The notes under the pieces: model-generated | The model's input: only the letters and a program-made list of their open reading frames with translations | Databases searched by the model: none | Told to the model about the DNA's origin: nothing | Assembly (NCBI GenBank): GCA_946894095.1 | Contig: OX335642.1 | Coordinates: 12,597,021-12,661,020 of the forward strand | Length of the DNA stretch: 64,000 nt | From: Incurvaria masculella | Taxonomy: Eukaryota > Arthropoda > Insecta > Lepidoptera > Incurvariidae | Direction: 5' to 3' | Program-made: the position numbers and the translations under genes | Shown here: positions 20,645 to 32,471 of the stretch, in pieces | How the letters are laid out: each line of letters opens with the position of its first letter | Numbering within the stretch: the first letter of the stretch is position 1

Positions 20645-20836
20645 AGGCCTGTAGATGGTGAATGGTAGGGTTATACCAGCCTGACGCATATGGTTCAAAG
20701 GACACTAACAGTGGATCGTATTTTGTGGAATCCGAACCACGGTCAGCCCCAACGATCATACATCTAGAACCCAACCGATCTCAGAGTTGCTTCACCCAGC
20801 TTAGCAAGGCGTCGCGCCACTGGGCTACCGAGGCGG
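20645..20836 (-). mobile_element. SINE 5' part with 5S-like head subfamily 2
   Basis: Minus strand: 'cggtagcccagtggcgcgac' (A-box-like), then 'gctaagctgggtgaagcaac', 'gatcggttgggttct', a decayed box-C region, then 'accgtggttcggattccac' of the body. The 3' half is mostly lost. Same head subfamily as 7926-8243. Confidence 0.75.
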
Positions 20837-21367
20837 TCAAGACTGAATGTCATTAGATGTAAAACGTGTTTATAAAAAGTCGGATAATGTTTCCTCCCTG
20901 GGATTCTATGGCATACATGCAAAAGTTGCAGAATGGAATTGTGATAAGTACATATTAGAACAGAATTTATATAGGATTACATTCATTAGCTCAACTCTAT
21001 ACTCATTCCCGATTTCGAGCATCTGTCTGTACAGGCACATTTCGCTTGTAAGGGCTCTAAGCTAGTTTCGCGGTGCTTAACCGTCGCGAAGGTCCTTCGA
21101 GATCATCTTTCTAAAAATAACAGAACCAGCAGTGCTCCGCCAATACCATAGACCTAGCATGCGCGCGCAGCGCGCCAGTACAAGGTGACATTGATCTCAA
21201 AATAGCCTGAGTTGAGCTACTGCTGTGGCTCAGCTACATATCTACTGTGATATTAATGTATAGTTACAGGAACCGGAAGAAAACTAGAACGCCGGCGAGA
21301 CGCCTCCTTTCCGTAAAGCTCAAAAACAGTATACGAGTCATAAAAAGTGACCGGCTTGTAGGTCCTC

Positions 21368-21652
21368 TTCAGCACTTTCTTTGTCTTTCTGAGTTAAATA
21401 AGTGCATTTTAGCCACGAATGTGAGCTGTTCCATAGTTCGGAATCCATGTGAAACTAGAGCAACCATCCCCTACTAGGTGGTAGGGTTGGTACCATGGAA
21501 TTGGGTGAAATAAGGTCGAATCGGCAATAAAACATTGTCCTTGTTTTCCATCCAGTTCAACGTAACCGTTCTCATAAAAGGAAGGTCCTGGCATAGCACC
21601 TATTTTCTTCGGGAATGCGGTGGGTTGGGCTTTAATCACGACAGTAGGTCAT
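21368..21652 (+). mobile_element. SINE, tRNA-type, 5' truncated
   Basis: It begins after the tRNA head at 'agcactttctttgtctttct' and continues with 'aagtgcattttagccacgaa', 'gttcggaatccatgtgaaac', 'cccctactaggtggtagggt' and 'ccatccagttcaacgtaacc' to 'cttcgggaatgcggtgggtt'. Frames at 21247-21477, 21409-21639 and 21535-21717 are frames of this SINE. Confidence 0.85.
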
Positions 21653-21661
21653 GCGAGCCTT

Positions 21662-21880
21662 CCCTAACTAGTAAGCGAACTAACGCTTACGAATTCGGGA
21701 TGCGCAATATCGAATGATCGTTGCACTAAATAGGGTCCTGTGAAGTTCTTATGTGTTCTTAGGTGTCTTTGGAACTCGAAAAATCAGAAATACATAAGCT
21801 AATTCGTAATTCAACTCACTCGCCGGCGCCGCCGCCTTTGCAAGTGGATCGGGTTTCAGTTGCTACACCCGTCCGATAAA
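21662..21880 (+). mobile_element. GC-rich MITE (family A), copy 3, left end lost
   Basis: 'gcttacgaattcgggatgcg', 'gatcgttgcactaaataggg', 'tcctgtgaagttctta' and 'tcgccggcgccgccgccttt' follow the element at 2680-3002 closely. The right terminus is degraded. Confidence 0.7.
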
Positions 21881-22023
21881 AAACTAGAGGTATGTATATC
21901 CATACACTTAAACCGCTTACTGCCGCGAATATAACTTGTAAGGCAAGCAAAATAAATCCTCATTAAAAGTTACGTTTCCAAGAAGCCAGCGTGTTTTGCG
22001 TAACACACAATCCTGTAATAACA

Positions 22024-22440
22024 TTAGGAACATTTAAGCGAGGGCAAAAGTTCGGTGGAGGTTCCCCACTTAACTACATCCAGGAGAATCCGCGGCGCGT
22101 TAACATTCTCCCTCCCCGCCCATATTTGGGCGAAAAACTTTTCGAAATGTACAAAAATAAAGCAATTTAGGAGTCGCATCAGGTTCGCCCTTAAGTCCTG
22201 GCCCTGCCGCATTTGTAACGGAATTATCGGCTTTTTTGTGTCACAACGAGAAAGAAGACTCGCCCGAAAATCTGAAACCAAGTTTGGAGGGGGCTTTTCG
22301 GAGCTCCAGTTTGGGCTAATTTTCCATTGCGGTATATGGGCGTGCGAGATTGCACGGCTAAACAGCCATTTTCTACACTTTTTGTGTATTTGGAAATGTC
22401 GTGCCGAGTTGGCCTTGCAGAACATATACCATGGCTAGAT
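22024..22440. other. Open region of unknown nature (overlapping frames on both strands)
   Basis: A plus frame (22055-22438, 127 residues) and a minus frame (22024-22425, 133 residues) are both open here, the longest in the window. Neither has a motif I recognise, and open frames on both strands at once argue that composition rather than selection keeps them open. The plus frame has no ATG at its given 5' end (it begins GTG). I do not call a gene. A further 77-residue frame (22401-22634) follows and is equally unrecognised. Confidence 0.25.
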
Positions 22441-22649
22441 TCATAAAGTACGTCTTAGAGGTCAGGAACGTAGAACCCGTAATCGCAGAGCATGCAGGAA
22501 AATATGTATTTCTGTTGAGATTGGGACGTATGCTGTTGAACGTACCGGGTGGTGCTTTATCATTTCTGGGGAAGTGTTGCCAACTTTGGAGAACAGATTT
22601 GCGTGGGGCTAAAAATACATTGAAATATCCTTAGGAGAGTCATACTAAG

Positions 22650-22916
22650 AGTCGATATTGAACACCGGGTGGCTAAGCTCAAGTGGAAGTGGGGTGGTCA
22701 CGTCAGCCGAAGAGATGACGACCGTTGGAGTAATCGTGTCCTACACTGGCGGCCGTGAACAGAAAAAAGGAGTGTGGGAAAGACTACCCGCCAGGTGGGA
22801 CGACGACATCAAGTGCGTCGGCGGAAAGCAGTGGTTCCGTACCGCTGAGGGCCGGGAGGACTGGAGGAAAATTGGAGAGGCGTATTTCCAGCTGTGGACG
22901 TAAACACGCTGGCTGA
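22650..22916 (+). pseudogene. RTE-like LINE, 3' coding end, frameshifted
   Basis: In two frames it encodes the typical C-terminus of RTE-type endonuclease/reverse-transcriptase proteins. First comes 'HRVAKLKWKWGGHVSRR' with 'RWSNRVLHWRP', then after a frameshift 'PARWDDDIKCVGGKQWF', 'REDWRKIGEAYFQLW' and a TAA at 22901-22903. The reverse transcriptase core and endonuclease are absent, as expected for 5' truncation. A sister fragment is at 38467-38830. Clade assignment to RTE is from memory of the motif. Confidence 0.75.
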
Positions 22917-23063
22917 CATCCTTAGGACTTTTTTAGTACTACCTAGGACATGTCCATATATTTTAAGGTAATGGATGAACTTTGCTTCGGCATAGCGACT
23001 CACAGCTCAAGACGCGAGGCCTCTTCTCTCATTCGACAGGTCGTGGGTTCCCACCTCGTGCAT

Positions 23064-23200
23064 TTGTATGTGTAACTGGACATGAATGGCTAATAACACG
23101 CGTTCTCTTATGATATTAGACCAACACACTAGATTTGAACCTGATGCCTTCACTATATTTTTGCACGGCTACTTTAAAATGTACGGATAACACAAGTTAC
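23064..23200 (-). mobile_element. SINE 3' part, minus strand
   Basis: 'tgtaactggacatgaatggc', 'gatattagaccaacacacta' and 'gcacggctactttaaaatg' are the diverged reverse complement of the SINE tail. Confidence 0.65.
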
Positions 23201-23344
23201 ATTTTTAAGACGTTTCAACCAAAATACAAAGCAAAAAAGGGACCTACACTTTTGCATGGAAACCGAACCACCGACGAACCCACGAGTTGTGCCAACGTTA
23301 GGTCTCCTTTTTTTTAAAACTGCCCTACCTAAAATCACATGCCA

Positions 23345-23530
23345 TGCTACACGCAAACATAGTTGCAGACGTATTGGAGAGTTCGTTTAGGTGGGAACTG
23401 ACTTGGCGAACGCATTTCGGGAGCACTTTCGCGCGCGGTGGCAATGTCTCGACTGTGTGGCCACGCGCAGCCGAATTCTAATACGATTATATGCATAATT
23501 TGTCCATATGGCGGTGTCGCGAGTTACGAC
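23345..23530 (+). repeat. Unclassified repeat family C, best-preserved copy
   Basis: 'acacgcaaacatagttgcag', 'ggtgggaactgacttggcga', 'cgcgcgcggtggcaatgtct', 'acgattatatgcataattt' and 'ggcggtgtcgcgagttacga' define the family. The ends are not clear enough to assign a transposon type. Confidence 0.7.
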
Positions 23531-23922
23531 CAGGGGACAATTAATCTTCCTTTTCTTTTCAGACATATATTGCGGAAATAGTTTATCAGACCAATTAAAA
23601 AAAACCGCAAAATCCAAACGGACTACCCGCTCCGCCTTGCCAAACCGCACACTTAGCTCGACCTAAAATGAGAGCCAAATAAGCGAACCAAATGTAAAAT
23701 ATGGCAGCGCGCAATCGATAGCCAAAGTCTGCGATTATGTACACAATAAAATCTGCACAGGATAATGGAATGCATGGACTGGCCTGGATGCAGGCCAAAT
23801 ATATTTGGCGCGAAGCTATGGCTGGCTCATTGGCCTATTACGTCTGCTGGTGCAGGCCAGCGGATATTCTGCAGGGAAACACCGATTTCATTTATAACTA
23901 GCTTAGATCATTTAAAACCATA
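23531..23922. other. No feature recognised
   Basis: Frames at 23387-23798 on the minus strand have no known domain. No shared repeat seen. Confidence 0.35.
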
Positions 23923-24115
23923 GTAAATTAACTCACCCGGTGAAGAGGCCAGTGAGTGATTAAATCTGACGCAAATAGCATGCTAATAAGCGTTAAATTT
24001 AATTTCACTTGGCCGAATAACTCGTCGCTTGACAGTTAGCATGGTTCGAAATGGAACCAAACGTAAGATTTACATTATCTCTCACTTGCCTATTGATACG
24101 GCGAGTTAATTTACC
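23923..24115 (+). mobile_element. MITE-like element (GTAAATTAACTC ends), copy 2
   Basis: Starts 'gtaaattaactcacccgg' and ends 'cggcgagttaatttacc', which are inverted repeats of about 15 bp. The interior matches 15675-15872 ('tcgtcgcttgacagttagca', 'gtgagtgattaaatctgacg'). Non-coding. Confidence 0.7.
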
Positions 24116-24991
24116 ACAGTAACTATGGGTTCCGCTTTAGAGAAAGCTATAAAACCGATAAACAAAATCATTAGGTCCATAGTCCTTGTTCTTTGTACTT
24201 ATGAATATTTAAATTTGAATACTTAACATTTACTAAAACTTACGTGCGCTTTTAGTATGATGAAGATAAATTGCAGTTTAAAATTTTAACTGTTAATCGC
24301 GTACCGAAGATGGCGAAATGCAGTTGAAGTATGTACCTGAAACAAGAAATTAAAATAAAATTAAAGTTTGATCGAAGTACCGATTAGGTAACATGAACGT
24401 GTCTCCACTTACTAGAAAGAGGAGGCATTATGTCAAGTAGAAAATAAGCGAGAAATATGTTGGCATAAGTAATGAACTTAGATCCTTTAATAGAGCGGCT
24501 GACATGTGATCCGAAGGTCGCAAGACCGCAATCTGCTCCGGAAGACCAAATCGTTTAACTTCAAATGAGTAGAAAGAAGGTAAGTAATATACATATAGAA
24601 AATATTCAAAACATCAAGTCAAAGCGCGATTGCTGTAGTATCTGATACCAAAATCAACTTTGGTGATGACAGAAATTAAGTTTACAAGGGCGAGACTTTG
24701 ACTGTTTTACCCTGACCGAGTAGTACTGAAGCAAGCAACTTTACGAGTCTCTAAAGCACGTAATAATCCACACCAGACCGACACTCGTGTGTAAAACGAA
24801 AGCGAGAGCCCCCTGTCGAAACATGCCAAATCCGATCACCTGAAAAACCGCCGCCCATCACCGTAATAAGCCTACTCCGGTAATCCCAGATCGAGCCAAT
24901 CTCGAAAACAACGCGCTTCGATAATCCTAGCATTGGGAGAGCTCACGGCTAAATTCACAACGTCATAACAAAACAAAAAAGGAGCTATTTC
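24116..24991. other. Mostly unassigned, with a short tRNA-like stretch
   Basis: 24491-24525 ('agcggctgacatgtgatccg' then 'aaggtcgcaagaccg') resembles the anticodon-arm to T-arm part of the tRNA-like sequence at 60598-60665. It is too degraded to call a tRNA and is probably a decayed tRNA-derived SINE head. The rest shows nothing. Confidence 0.35.
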
Positions 24992-25135
24992 TTTTTTTTT
25001 GTGGCTGAACATGAATCGCTAATACCACACCCACCGTGATGATATTAGCCTAACACAACGCATTCCCAAAATAGTTTGATGTCATGTCAGGACTTTCCCT
25101 TTATGAGAACGCCTTTATTAAACTGGACTACCTCA
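24992..25135 (-). mobile_element. SINE 3' part, minus strand, with poly-T
   Basis: A T-run (poly-A tail on the minus strand) is followed by 'gtggctgaacatgaatcgct', 'tgatattagcctaacacaac' and 'catgtcaggactttcccttt'. Confidence 0.75.
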
Positions 25136-26069
25136 AAAATCTGATTTCCGGACATATGCTCAGCAATGACTGTTTTTGTGTATATTGAGATTATTTTCTA
25201 TGATTAAGATGCATTCAAGATGACGGTTGTCTAACTTCAGTTATCATCCTAGTCAGCCAACAGCAACGCGAAGTGATTAACGCTCAATAGAAAATATGTG
25301 TACAAAACACGTACTTTCATACTTCTTTCCTCGCGAAAAAAACACGTGTGGGGCGTAACGACCACCATAAGAATCGAACTTCGACTGCATTTGAAAAACC
25401 GGAAAGAACGGTCACCAATGGTCTTCCACGATCTCATACTAAAATATGATTTATCCAATTCAGATTTTTCTTGAAAACAGTTCAATAAGTCACATAGTCG
25501 ATACGGCAACGAAAAAGTCCGTATTGTCCAAACAGTCAAGTGTGACTGTGCTTAAAAGAAATAAAGGTCCTAGTCTATTCTGGAATATTGTAAAAAAATA
25601 CAATAACAGCAGGTGAAATATTTGAGATCATTTCTTTAAAAATATGGTAAAAAACTTAAAGGTTTCACATTACATACAATCAAACTAGAAAAGACTGGGG
25701 CTGTTCAGAAATTGTGTGTTCAATACTTTGAAACAAGAATGCCAAAGTCAACATGTCAATACAAACCTTCATTTAATTTAATAAGAGCACAACCATATGT
25801 TTATGTTTTTGTTTACTAGCATCCAATAACGTAACACAAATAATATCGTTCCCCAGAGCTATAGGGGGAATCTGACAACGAAGCAGGCTCCAGGTAAATC
25901 GCAGGGTACCTAGAGATCACAAGCGATGTGGAGTCGTTCTCGCGCAACTTCATGAAGACATATATGGATATAGGTGGAAGAGATTGCCATATGGCAATAA
26001 CTTCACCCAATAGATGATGGAAAGTATGCAGTAGGTAGCTACGATTCTATATGTTTTTGTTATAAATAC
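25136..26069. other. No feature recognised
   Basis: The frame at 25249-25539 (minus, 96 residues) has no recognisable domain. No shared repeats. Confidence 0.35.
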
Positions 26070-26427
26070 TTAAGGTCGGCCCGTAAGCTTAAAGCCAAAA
26101 TTTCGCCTCCGATACAAACGTAGTTTACTAATAATTTGAAAACCACTGTTCCAACTAACCTGATAATTGGTATTAAAGTTTAGGCTACAAATATCTATGT
26201 CTGGATGTTTTTGTTTTTTCGGTAAATATATTGTGAGTCAAACCAAAGAGAAAACAAAATTCGTATGAAGATTTTCTTTTTGCTTTCATTTCATTCGGTG
26301 TGGATTTTGCATGCAGACACAAATATTTGTTACCAGATATTAAATATCAATTTAATTGGAATAGCGGTTTCCAAATGATTAGTAAACTACTTTTGTATGG
26401 GGAGCATAGTTTACGGGCCGTTCTTAA
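26070..26427 (+). mobile_element. TTAA-flanked MITE, second family, complete
   Basis: TTAA at 26070-26073 and 26424-26427 flanks a 350-bp element. The left end is 'ggtcggcccgtaagc' and the right end 'gtttacgggccgttc'; inverted similarity continues inward through 'acaaacgtagtttactaat' and 'attagtaaactacttttgta' for about 110 bp. A left half of another copy is at 60403-60512. Non-coding; probably cross-mobilised by a piggyBac-type transposase. Confidence 0.8.
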
Positions 26428-27320
26428 GTAGATATATTTTTTCTCTTTTCATAAATGTATTCTGCATTGGAGGTTTTACTGTTCTTTTGTTGTTCTGTAT
26501 ACTTTTGTCTTCTTCATCCAATAAATGATAATTATTAAAAATATATATATATTTGGTAATTTTATTGTATTGTTAACTTTGTATGCGTTGCAGTGATTCA
26601 TATGTACGTTGCATGGTGGAGTTAGAGGGATCAAAAACCATAGGCTAGTTGACCTAAGAGACAAGGTGGGCTTAAATGGTAAACAAATAAGGCAACTTTG
26701 GGTATAGGTCGAACTTTAAGTGGAGGCGAACTTAGTATAATGATTTTAGTTAGAATAGTTGTAAAGTGTTTTGGAATGGCTGTTTAATAAGACACGCATC
26801 GAGCTTTAACGTTGTGGTTTACATAAATGAATAATTAAACGATGTGTATGTAGCATCGCTAGCTATGAAGGCATCTCCCATGCTTCCTATGTCCATTGGA
26901 ACACGCCACGCGCTAAGCCGACGCGCTACGTTCTTAGCCGCAGTTGGAGCGATACCACAACAAAAACTTTCCTGGCTCACATCATTTGTGTCGTAGCGGC
27001 CACATCAACCCGTTGATTCATGGTTTAAAACACTCCACCGAAGACAAATATTTTCTATGGCTGTCTATAGAATTACTGTTAAATAAACACACATGACACA
27101 CAAACAGACATGACTACAGTCACGAATTCGCGTATCGTTACGATGATAATAGAGTCTTAGGGGAGTAAAAGGTACGATTTTTTTTTCTTTTTCCATTTTA
27201 ACGTATTCCATACGTACCTGATTTGACTATATGACATATTATGTGTCAGACACACACATTTTGACTCTGTTACACCTGTCAGTCGCTGATTTTGATTATT
27301 AGACCGGGTAGATACGGTTT
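26428..27320. other. No feature recognised
   Basis: AT-rich, including an (AT)n run near 26539-26551. No gene or shared repeat. Confidence 0.4.
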
Positions 27321-28140
27321 GAGAAGCACATGAAATCCGAAATGAATATCAGAAATATATAATTTCATGTTCTTATGCTTACATTAAATTTGCAACATTT
27401 AGCGGGGCACGGAAGATAGAAAAAAAAATTAAAATGTATTAAAAAAATATATCTCCTAAACAAATATTTAGAAACGGTATTAAAAAAATGTATATGTTAA
27501 GTCTTTTAAGGCGTAATGTAACTGTGAATTTGCAACAATTTTGTAATTACGGAAATGTATTTAAAAAAATGATTTTACTAAAAAAAATCTATGCCACGAA
27601 CCTAACTTGCTATTGCTATATTTCTTTCTAAAATATGTAAAAGAAAATTAAATTCTTTAAAAACTATACCACGAACGATTTTATACGTATTTCGATTTTT
27701 TTGTTTAGCTTTTGTGTGAATGTAAAAATTATAAATGAAAAAAAATGTGCTTCTAATATTTGCAACATTTTACAAATTTCACAGAATATAGAGTTTGCGG
27801 TCAGTTTCCAATTTCAGAAAATAAAATAGAATTTTCATTATTTGCTTCGAAGATATTATGAAAATAGTACAAAAAAAATATATTTACACAGTTCCGTAAA
27901 TAAGAAATTTTTGCAAATTCACAGTAATATTACACCTTAAAATTAGCTAACATATAACACTTTTAAATAACATTTCTAAATATTTGTTTAGGAGATATCA
28001 TTTTTTAAACATATTTCATATTTTATTTCTATCTTCCGGACCCCCCAAAATGTTGCAAACCTTATGTACACACGTCCACATGAAATACTACGTTTATAAG
28101 AAAAAAAAATGCATTTCGGATTTAATGTTTTTCTAAGTGC
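27321..28140. mobile_element. AT-rich fold-back element with arms of about 260 bp
   Basis: The two halves are imperfect reverse complements. Left 'catgaaatccgaaatg' pairs with right 'catttcggatttaatg'. Left 'ttgcaacatttagcggggca' pairs with 'ccccccaaaatgttgcaa'. Left 'cggaagatagaaa' pairs with 'tttctatcttccgg', and 'tctcctaaacaaatatttag' pairs with 'ctaaatatttgtttaggaga'. The central 300 bp is single-copy and non-coding. Probably a long-inverted-repeat MITE or fold-back transposon. Target duplication not identified. Confidence 0.75.
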
Positions 28141-28295
28141 TGATTTAAGGCTAAAGTTCCTGGAGTATATAAAAGAGCTGTGATACTAGTTCGCAAAAGA
28201 GTTTTATAATCTCATACATCTTTAGTGTTAAAATTGTTGAGTTGCTCTAAAACCAATATATTCTTGTTATATTTGTAGAGGGTAGCATTCTTAAG

Positions 28296-28487
28296 GTCCA
28301 AGTTTGAAAGCTTACTCAAATTCGCCGTCAATTCGTTGTCGTTACCGTATACAACGACTCCGCGTTTTCATACAAACCGCTAGTCCGAGAACATAGTCAA
28401 AAACAAGACAGGTTGAAAAAGTAAAATTCGTATAGGTTCGACGTTCGAAGATCCGTAAACGCCAATTCAGGTGAGAACTCGGACTAC
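28296..28487 (+). mobile_element. MITE (family B), right part only
   Basis: 'gtccaagtttgaaagcttac', 'actccgcgttttcatacaaa' and 'aaacgccaattcaggtgaga' match the right half of 19653-19979, ending in 'actcggactac'. The left half is missing. Confidence 0.75.
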
Positions 28488-30058
28488 CCCTACAGAAGTC
28501 AGTGTTGGGTTGAGTAGTTAGGCGAGTATTGCCTTTCGACATGGCGTCTTTGGAAGAAACTGGGCAGATGTTCACTACGTTTTTTTAATCATTTTAACTC
28601 ATTTCATTTTGCTTTAAAAGTTATCATTTTCGGGATGGTTTTATAAATGTTAACGTCAATTGAGTGACGGACTATGGGACGGTCGGACATTTTCCATTAC
28701 CATACAAAAGGCATGCATTTCTCGCTGGCGGGCACTCGTCCAATGGTTGCCAGTCGAAGCGGCCATTGTTTTGCTGCTCTACCCACATCACTATTCATAT
28801 TGGCAATGTTACAAATATGTACAATATGTTCATTTAACGTTGAGAACACAAGACGTGGGCGCGGTGAACTCTTGGCGAATTTTCACGTAGCAACGGCAGC
28901 TTAGTGCCAAATATGTTTCGGCGTGGCAGCCGTAAGTCGGCTTTGTTTGTGAAATTATATTGGTATACAGATATTGGACTGCGGTAGACATGAGACATGC
29001 ACAGAAACGCTGATAATACTTTTTGACACATCTACTCGTTCCACGAAATAATTAATTTATAAGTATATTTTCACTTTACCAAGTAAAGTAATATTTGAGT
29101 CTACATAATTAAACAAGCATTCGTTGAGGTTTTGTCTGTTAGTACTGTATTTTAACAAGATTGAAACTATGAGTAAGTTAACCTAGAATGTAAATTTTAG
29201 CAAACCCTCGGATGGTTTTCAGAATTTCAATCTTATTGAGTAACAGCAATTAGAAAATGGTATACTATTAGATGGTGCTATATATATCTAGGAATTGTTA
29301 ATAGAACAAAATCAATTAATGAATGAGTTTATGTTTTTTTTTAGTATTATTGTTTACGTCGTCAAATCTTATTTTAAAAACACAAAACACAAAAACATTT
29401 TTTTTATAAACTATAAAAGTCAATAAATTTCAATATTTTATAAAAAATCAATTAAAAGTCTATATACATAAAATGATCTAGAAAAAAATTAAATCATAAA
29501 ATGTCTTATAGTGAAGCCACTTAATCGAATTATAGTTTTAAAAGTTCGTACCTCTGTTTCCTCGTCGCGCAATTCAATGTGCTACTTATTAAATATATGT
29601 TTACTAGCTTTAAAATTTTCAGAGTTGTGATTCCTGTGTTGAAGGCTCTCCTTGTTTCTGTAATCATGATTGCAAGTGTTCTGCAGAATTCATTTTTACC
29701 TGCATGACTGCCTTCAGAATATTGACATTACTTTCTTAGTATTCACGTACACACATACCTATACGCCGCTTTCCCGGAGGGGTAGGCAGAGATGATAGAG
29801 CGCCGTACGGTACGATCTACTGACATGCAAACATGGTTCACGAATACGGGTGCTACGTACCGGACATTGTTAGCAGTACTATTTTTTTTAATAGTGGCCC
29901 GCAGTGTGTATCCCAACTTGGCTGAGTCATTCTCGTAATTGCTTATTTCTGCAGACTGACCTAATGACCTCAATCGATGTTCCTGAGCCAATAGACCTGA
30001 AATCCTTTAAATAATTTCCGACAGAGACAACAAGTCTATAGTTATCAATTATAATAAA
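28488..30058. other. No feature recognised
   Basis: Overlapping 76-residue plus frames at 28660-28904 and an 82-residue minus frame at 29743-29991 show no known domain. 29340-29520 is A/T low-complexity. No shared repeat. Confidence 0.35.
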
Positions 30059-30827
30059 CTAGCATCCCGTCCCGGTTTTGCACGGGCATAATATATTTAA
30101 AAAAAATATTGTTTTGACACAATGATACACAAATAAACTCTTTTTACGTAGAGTTCCTAAAAAAAGAGCATATACCTACATTGAAATATTTTAAATAAAA
30201 AAAACTTAGATATAATTTCAGCTGGAATGAGTCGCGCGGCAAGTTTATTTTGTGGCCTTGACTCCCTTCCCGTTTTTTTCTAATTTTTAAGCTCGTGATA
30301 TCTTTCGAATGGAATGTCCGAATCGAATAATTCAAAATAAAGGTTTTGAAGCAGTCTTAAATAATAATTTATTTATTTTGATATGGATTAATACCTAGGT
30401 ACAAATTTTTCTAGCCTTTTCTAGGGGCGGTATTTGAATTTTTATTTTAAAATAAATGCACACTTATTGTGACATAACTATAATATTTAGATGTATGCTG
30501 TCACGACATTTTTTGTAGATAATGATGTGTCCCATAAAATTGTAGTAGATCATTTTGTCCTATCGTGAATAGTTTTCGCAGCGCACGCGATGTAAGGAAC
30601 ATTCTTGGTAATTTTTTTGCACCTTGGGTTACGTTATCGGAGCTTTGGTAAAGATACCCAATTGTTTTTTAAAATAAAATATAGCCTATGTTATTCGAAT
30701 ATACTGTAGCTTTCCAACAGTGAAAGAATTTTAAAAAAATTCAAATCCGTCCAGTAGTTTCGGAGCCTATACAATTCAAATAAACAAACAAAAAATCAAA
30801 CCATTCCTTTTTAAATTTTGGTATAGA
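30059..30827 (-). mobile_element. Non-autonomous Helitron, short copy, minus strand
   Basis: On the minus strand it starts TCTATACCAAAATTT after an A and ends 'gcaaaaccgggacgggatg' plus CTAG before a T, so both the A|T insertion site and the termini are intact. It matches the ends and much of the interior of 5242-6529 ('gtaacccaaggtgcaaaaaa', 'aagaatgttccttacatcgc') but lacks about 500 bp of that copy's middle. Frame 30144-30335 is within the element. Confidence 0.9.
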
Positions 30828-31496
30828 TTAGTGAACCAACGTTCATTACTTGTTGCTTGTTATATGGGCTGGACTAACCACCTTACACAGTTAAAATAGG
30901 TTGAATATAATACAATTTATACATAAAATCTGCAAGTTTTTACTGTATTTTTATGTGTTTGTACTTTCTGTGTATTGCCATACATAAAGTAATTCTTTGA
31001 TTCCTAGTAAAACAAATAAATGTACCATAACAATTTCAGCAATCTAAATGTTTCAATTAAAATATCTTTGGATTCAAAATTTTAACTTTATAAAGAAAAA
31101 CTTATAGCATGTGGCAAAAACAATTTCTATGATATAGGAAGTCTTAACGAATTCGTATTAAACGCATCTACATATTCGTATTAAGCGATAGCCCATGATG
31201 TTAGCTCTGCCATTTAATCTTTCTTCACTCAGTAGTATTTTTTTTGTTCAATATTTAATGAAACAATATGAATGAAAAAATCGTCAGATTCTTCTTTCGT
31301 GAGGTATATCGATTAAATTCTGTGAGATATTTTAAATAAATAAAGCTGTAAAAATAACGAATTCACAAGTCGCCCATGAGACATTCCAGTCTCGGCAATG
31401 TGACGCATGTATTCATAGTACGAATATGTAACATAATTTATTAGTTTGAATTTTGATATATTAATTAAATTTTAGTTTTTAAAAATTTCACATTCA
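30828..31496. other. No feature recognised
   Basis: AT-rich. Nothing recognised. Confidence 0.4.
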
Positions 31497-31655
31497 ATGA
31501 GGCCGGACACTGTGTACTTATAACGATTCGAAAAGTTGTCTCATCGGGCAGGTATGTTCCATCCCTCTCCAACGCGGGATAGTGGTGCTTGAGTTGACTT
31601 CTCACTCACACACTGTGTTCGTTTTGTAATCTCAGCGCGCTCATTCTAGGCCTGT
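31497..31655 (+). repeat. Unclassified repeat family B, copy 2
   Basis: 'actgtgtacttataacgatt', 'cgaaaagttgtctcatcggg', 'tagtggtgcttgagttgact' and 'tctcactcacacactgtgtt'. Best match to the minus-strand copy at 45484-45645. Confidence 0.65.
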
Positions 31656-32471
31656 TTGTTCACATGCCATTCCCGTAAATAACGCAATGGAAACAAAGCG
31701 TATTTTGTTCCCAATGACAGCACCACCGCTGACAGATACCGACAAGGCGACTGGCAACTTCTCTAACCGACCAATAACTTAAGACACTTGCCATGCACCG
31801 TAGAGCTCCGCGGGTCGAATGCCTACAATGTGACTGTCACTCCGACGGACATTGAATACGACTTGTTTGTATCATAACGAACAGACAGACAGACTGACAG
31901 CCCATTTATATGAGCTGGCCCGTGTTCAGTAGCCGCCGGTGGAGAACGCAGTGGTCAGCAGATCAGGCGTCCAACGTTCGATTACTTTTAAGTGTAGTTA
32001 ATTCAAAGAGAAGACTTTATACAATTTAACATCACGCCGTTTGTCGGAGGGAACGGCAAAGGTTACAGTCACAGTTTTTTGTCACTCGGATTTGTCAACA
32101 ATATTTGGTCTGCCGTTCGATTACCGCTAGCGATTGCAATGTTTAGAAAGAGGAGCCAAAACTTCAACAATAATACCTGCCGAGATATCCCTATAAACTT
32201 AAAATTTATAATACTATTAAAATAAACATTATAAGACAGAAGTTACATAATCGTACTATACATTGATATAAGACTTAGTTGACGAAACAAGCTTGCATGC
32301 CGGTGATGGAGGTGATGATCGCAAAAAATGACGCCACATGACTTACAACATTATGTCGCCGTACACATTTGTAACATAGTGATTATAACGGACTAAATCA
32401 AATTTTAGGTCAAACAAATTGGTAGGAAAACTTATTTGGATAAGAACTATTATTCAATAAACCAGATGGTC
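31656..32471. other. Mostly unassigned, with a weak tRNA-like stretch
   Basis: 31932-31990 ('aacgcagtggtcagcagatc', 'ggcgtccaacgttcgatta') looks like a decayed tRNA-derived head with a B-box-like end, but no cloverleaf forms convincingly. Nothing else was recognised. Confidence 0.35.

Noticed and set aside
22024..22438. Longest open frames (127 and 133 residues) on opposite strands
   Set aside because: No motif recognised, no ATG at the given 5' end of the plus frame, and simultaneous openness on both strands suggests composition. Recorded only as an unknown open region.
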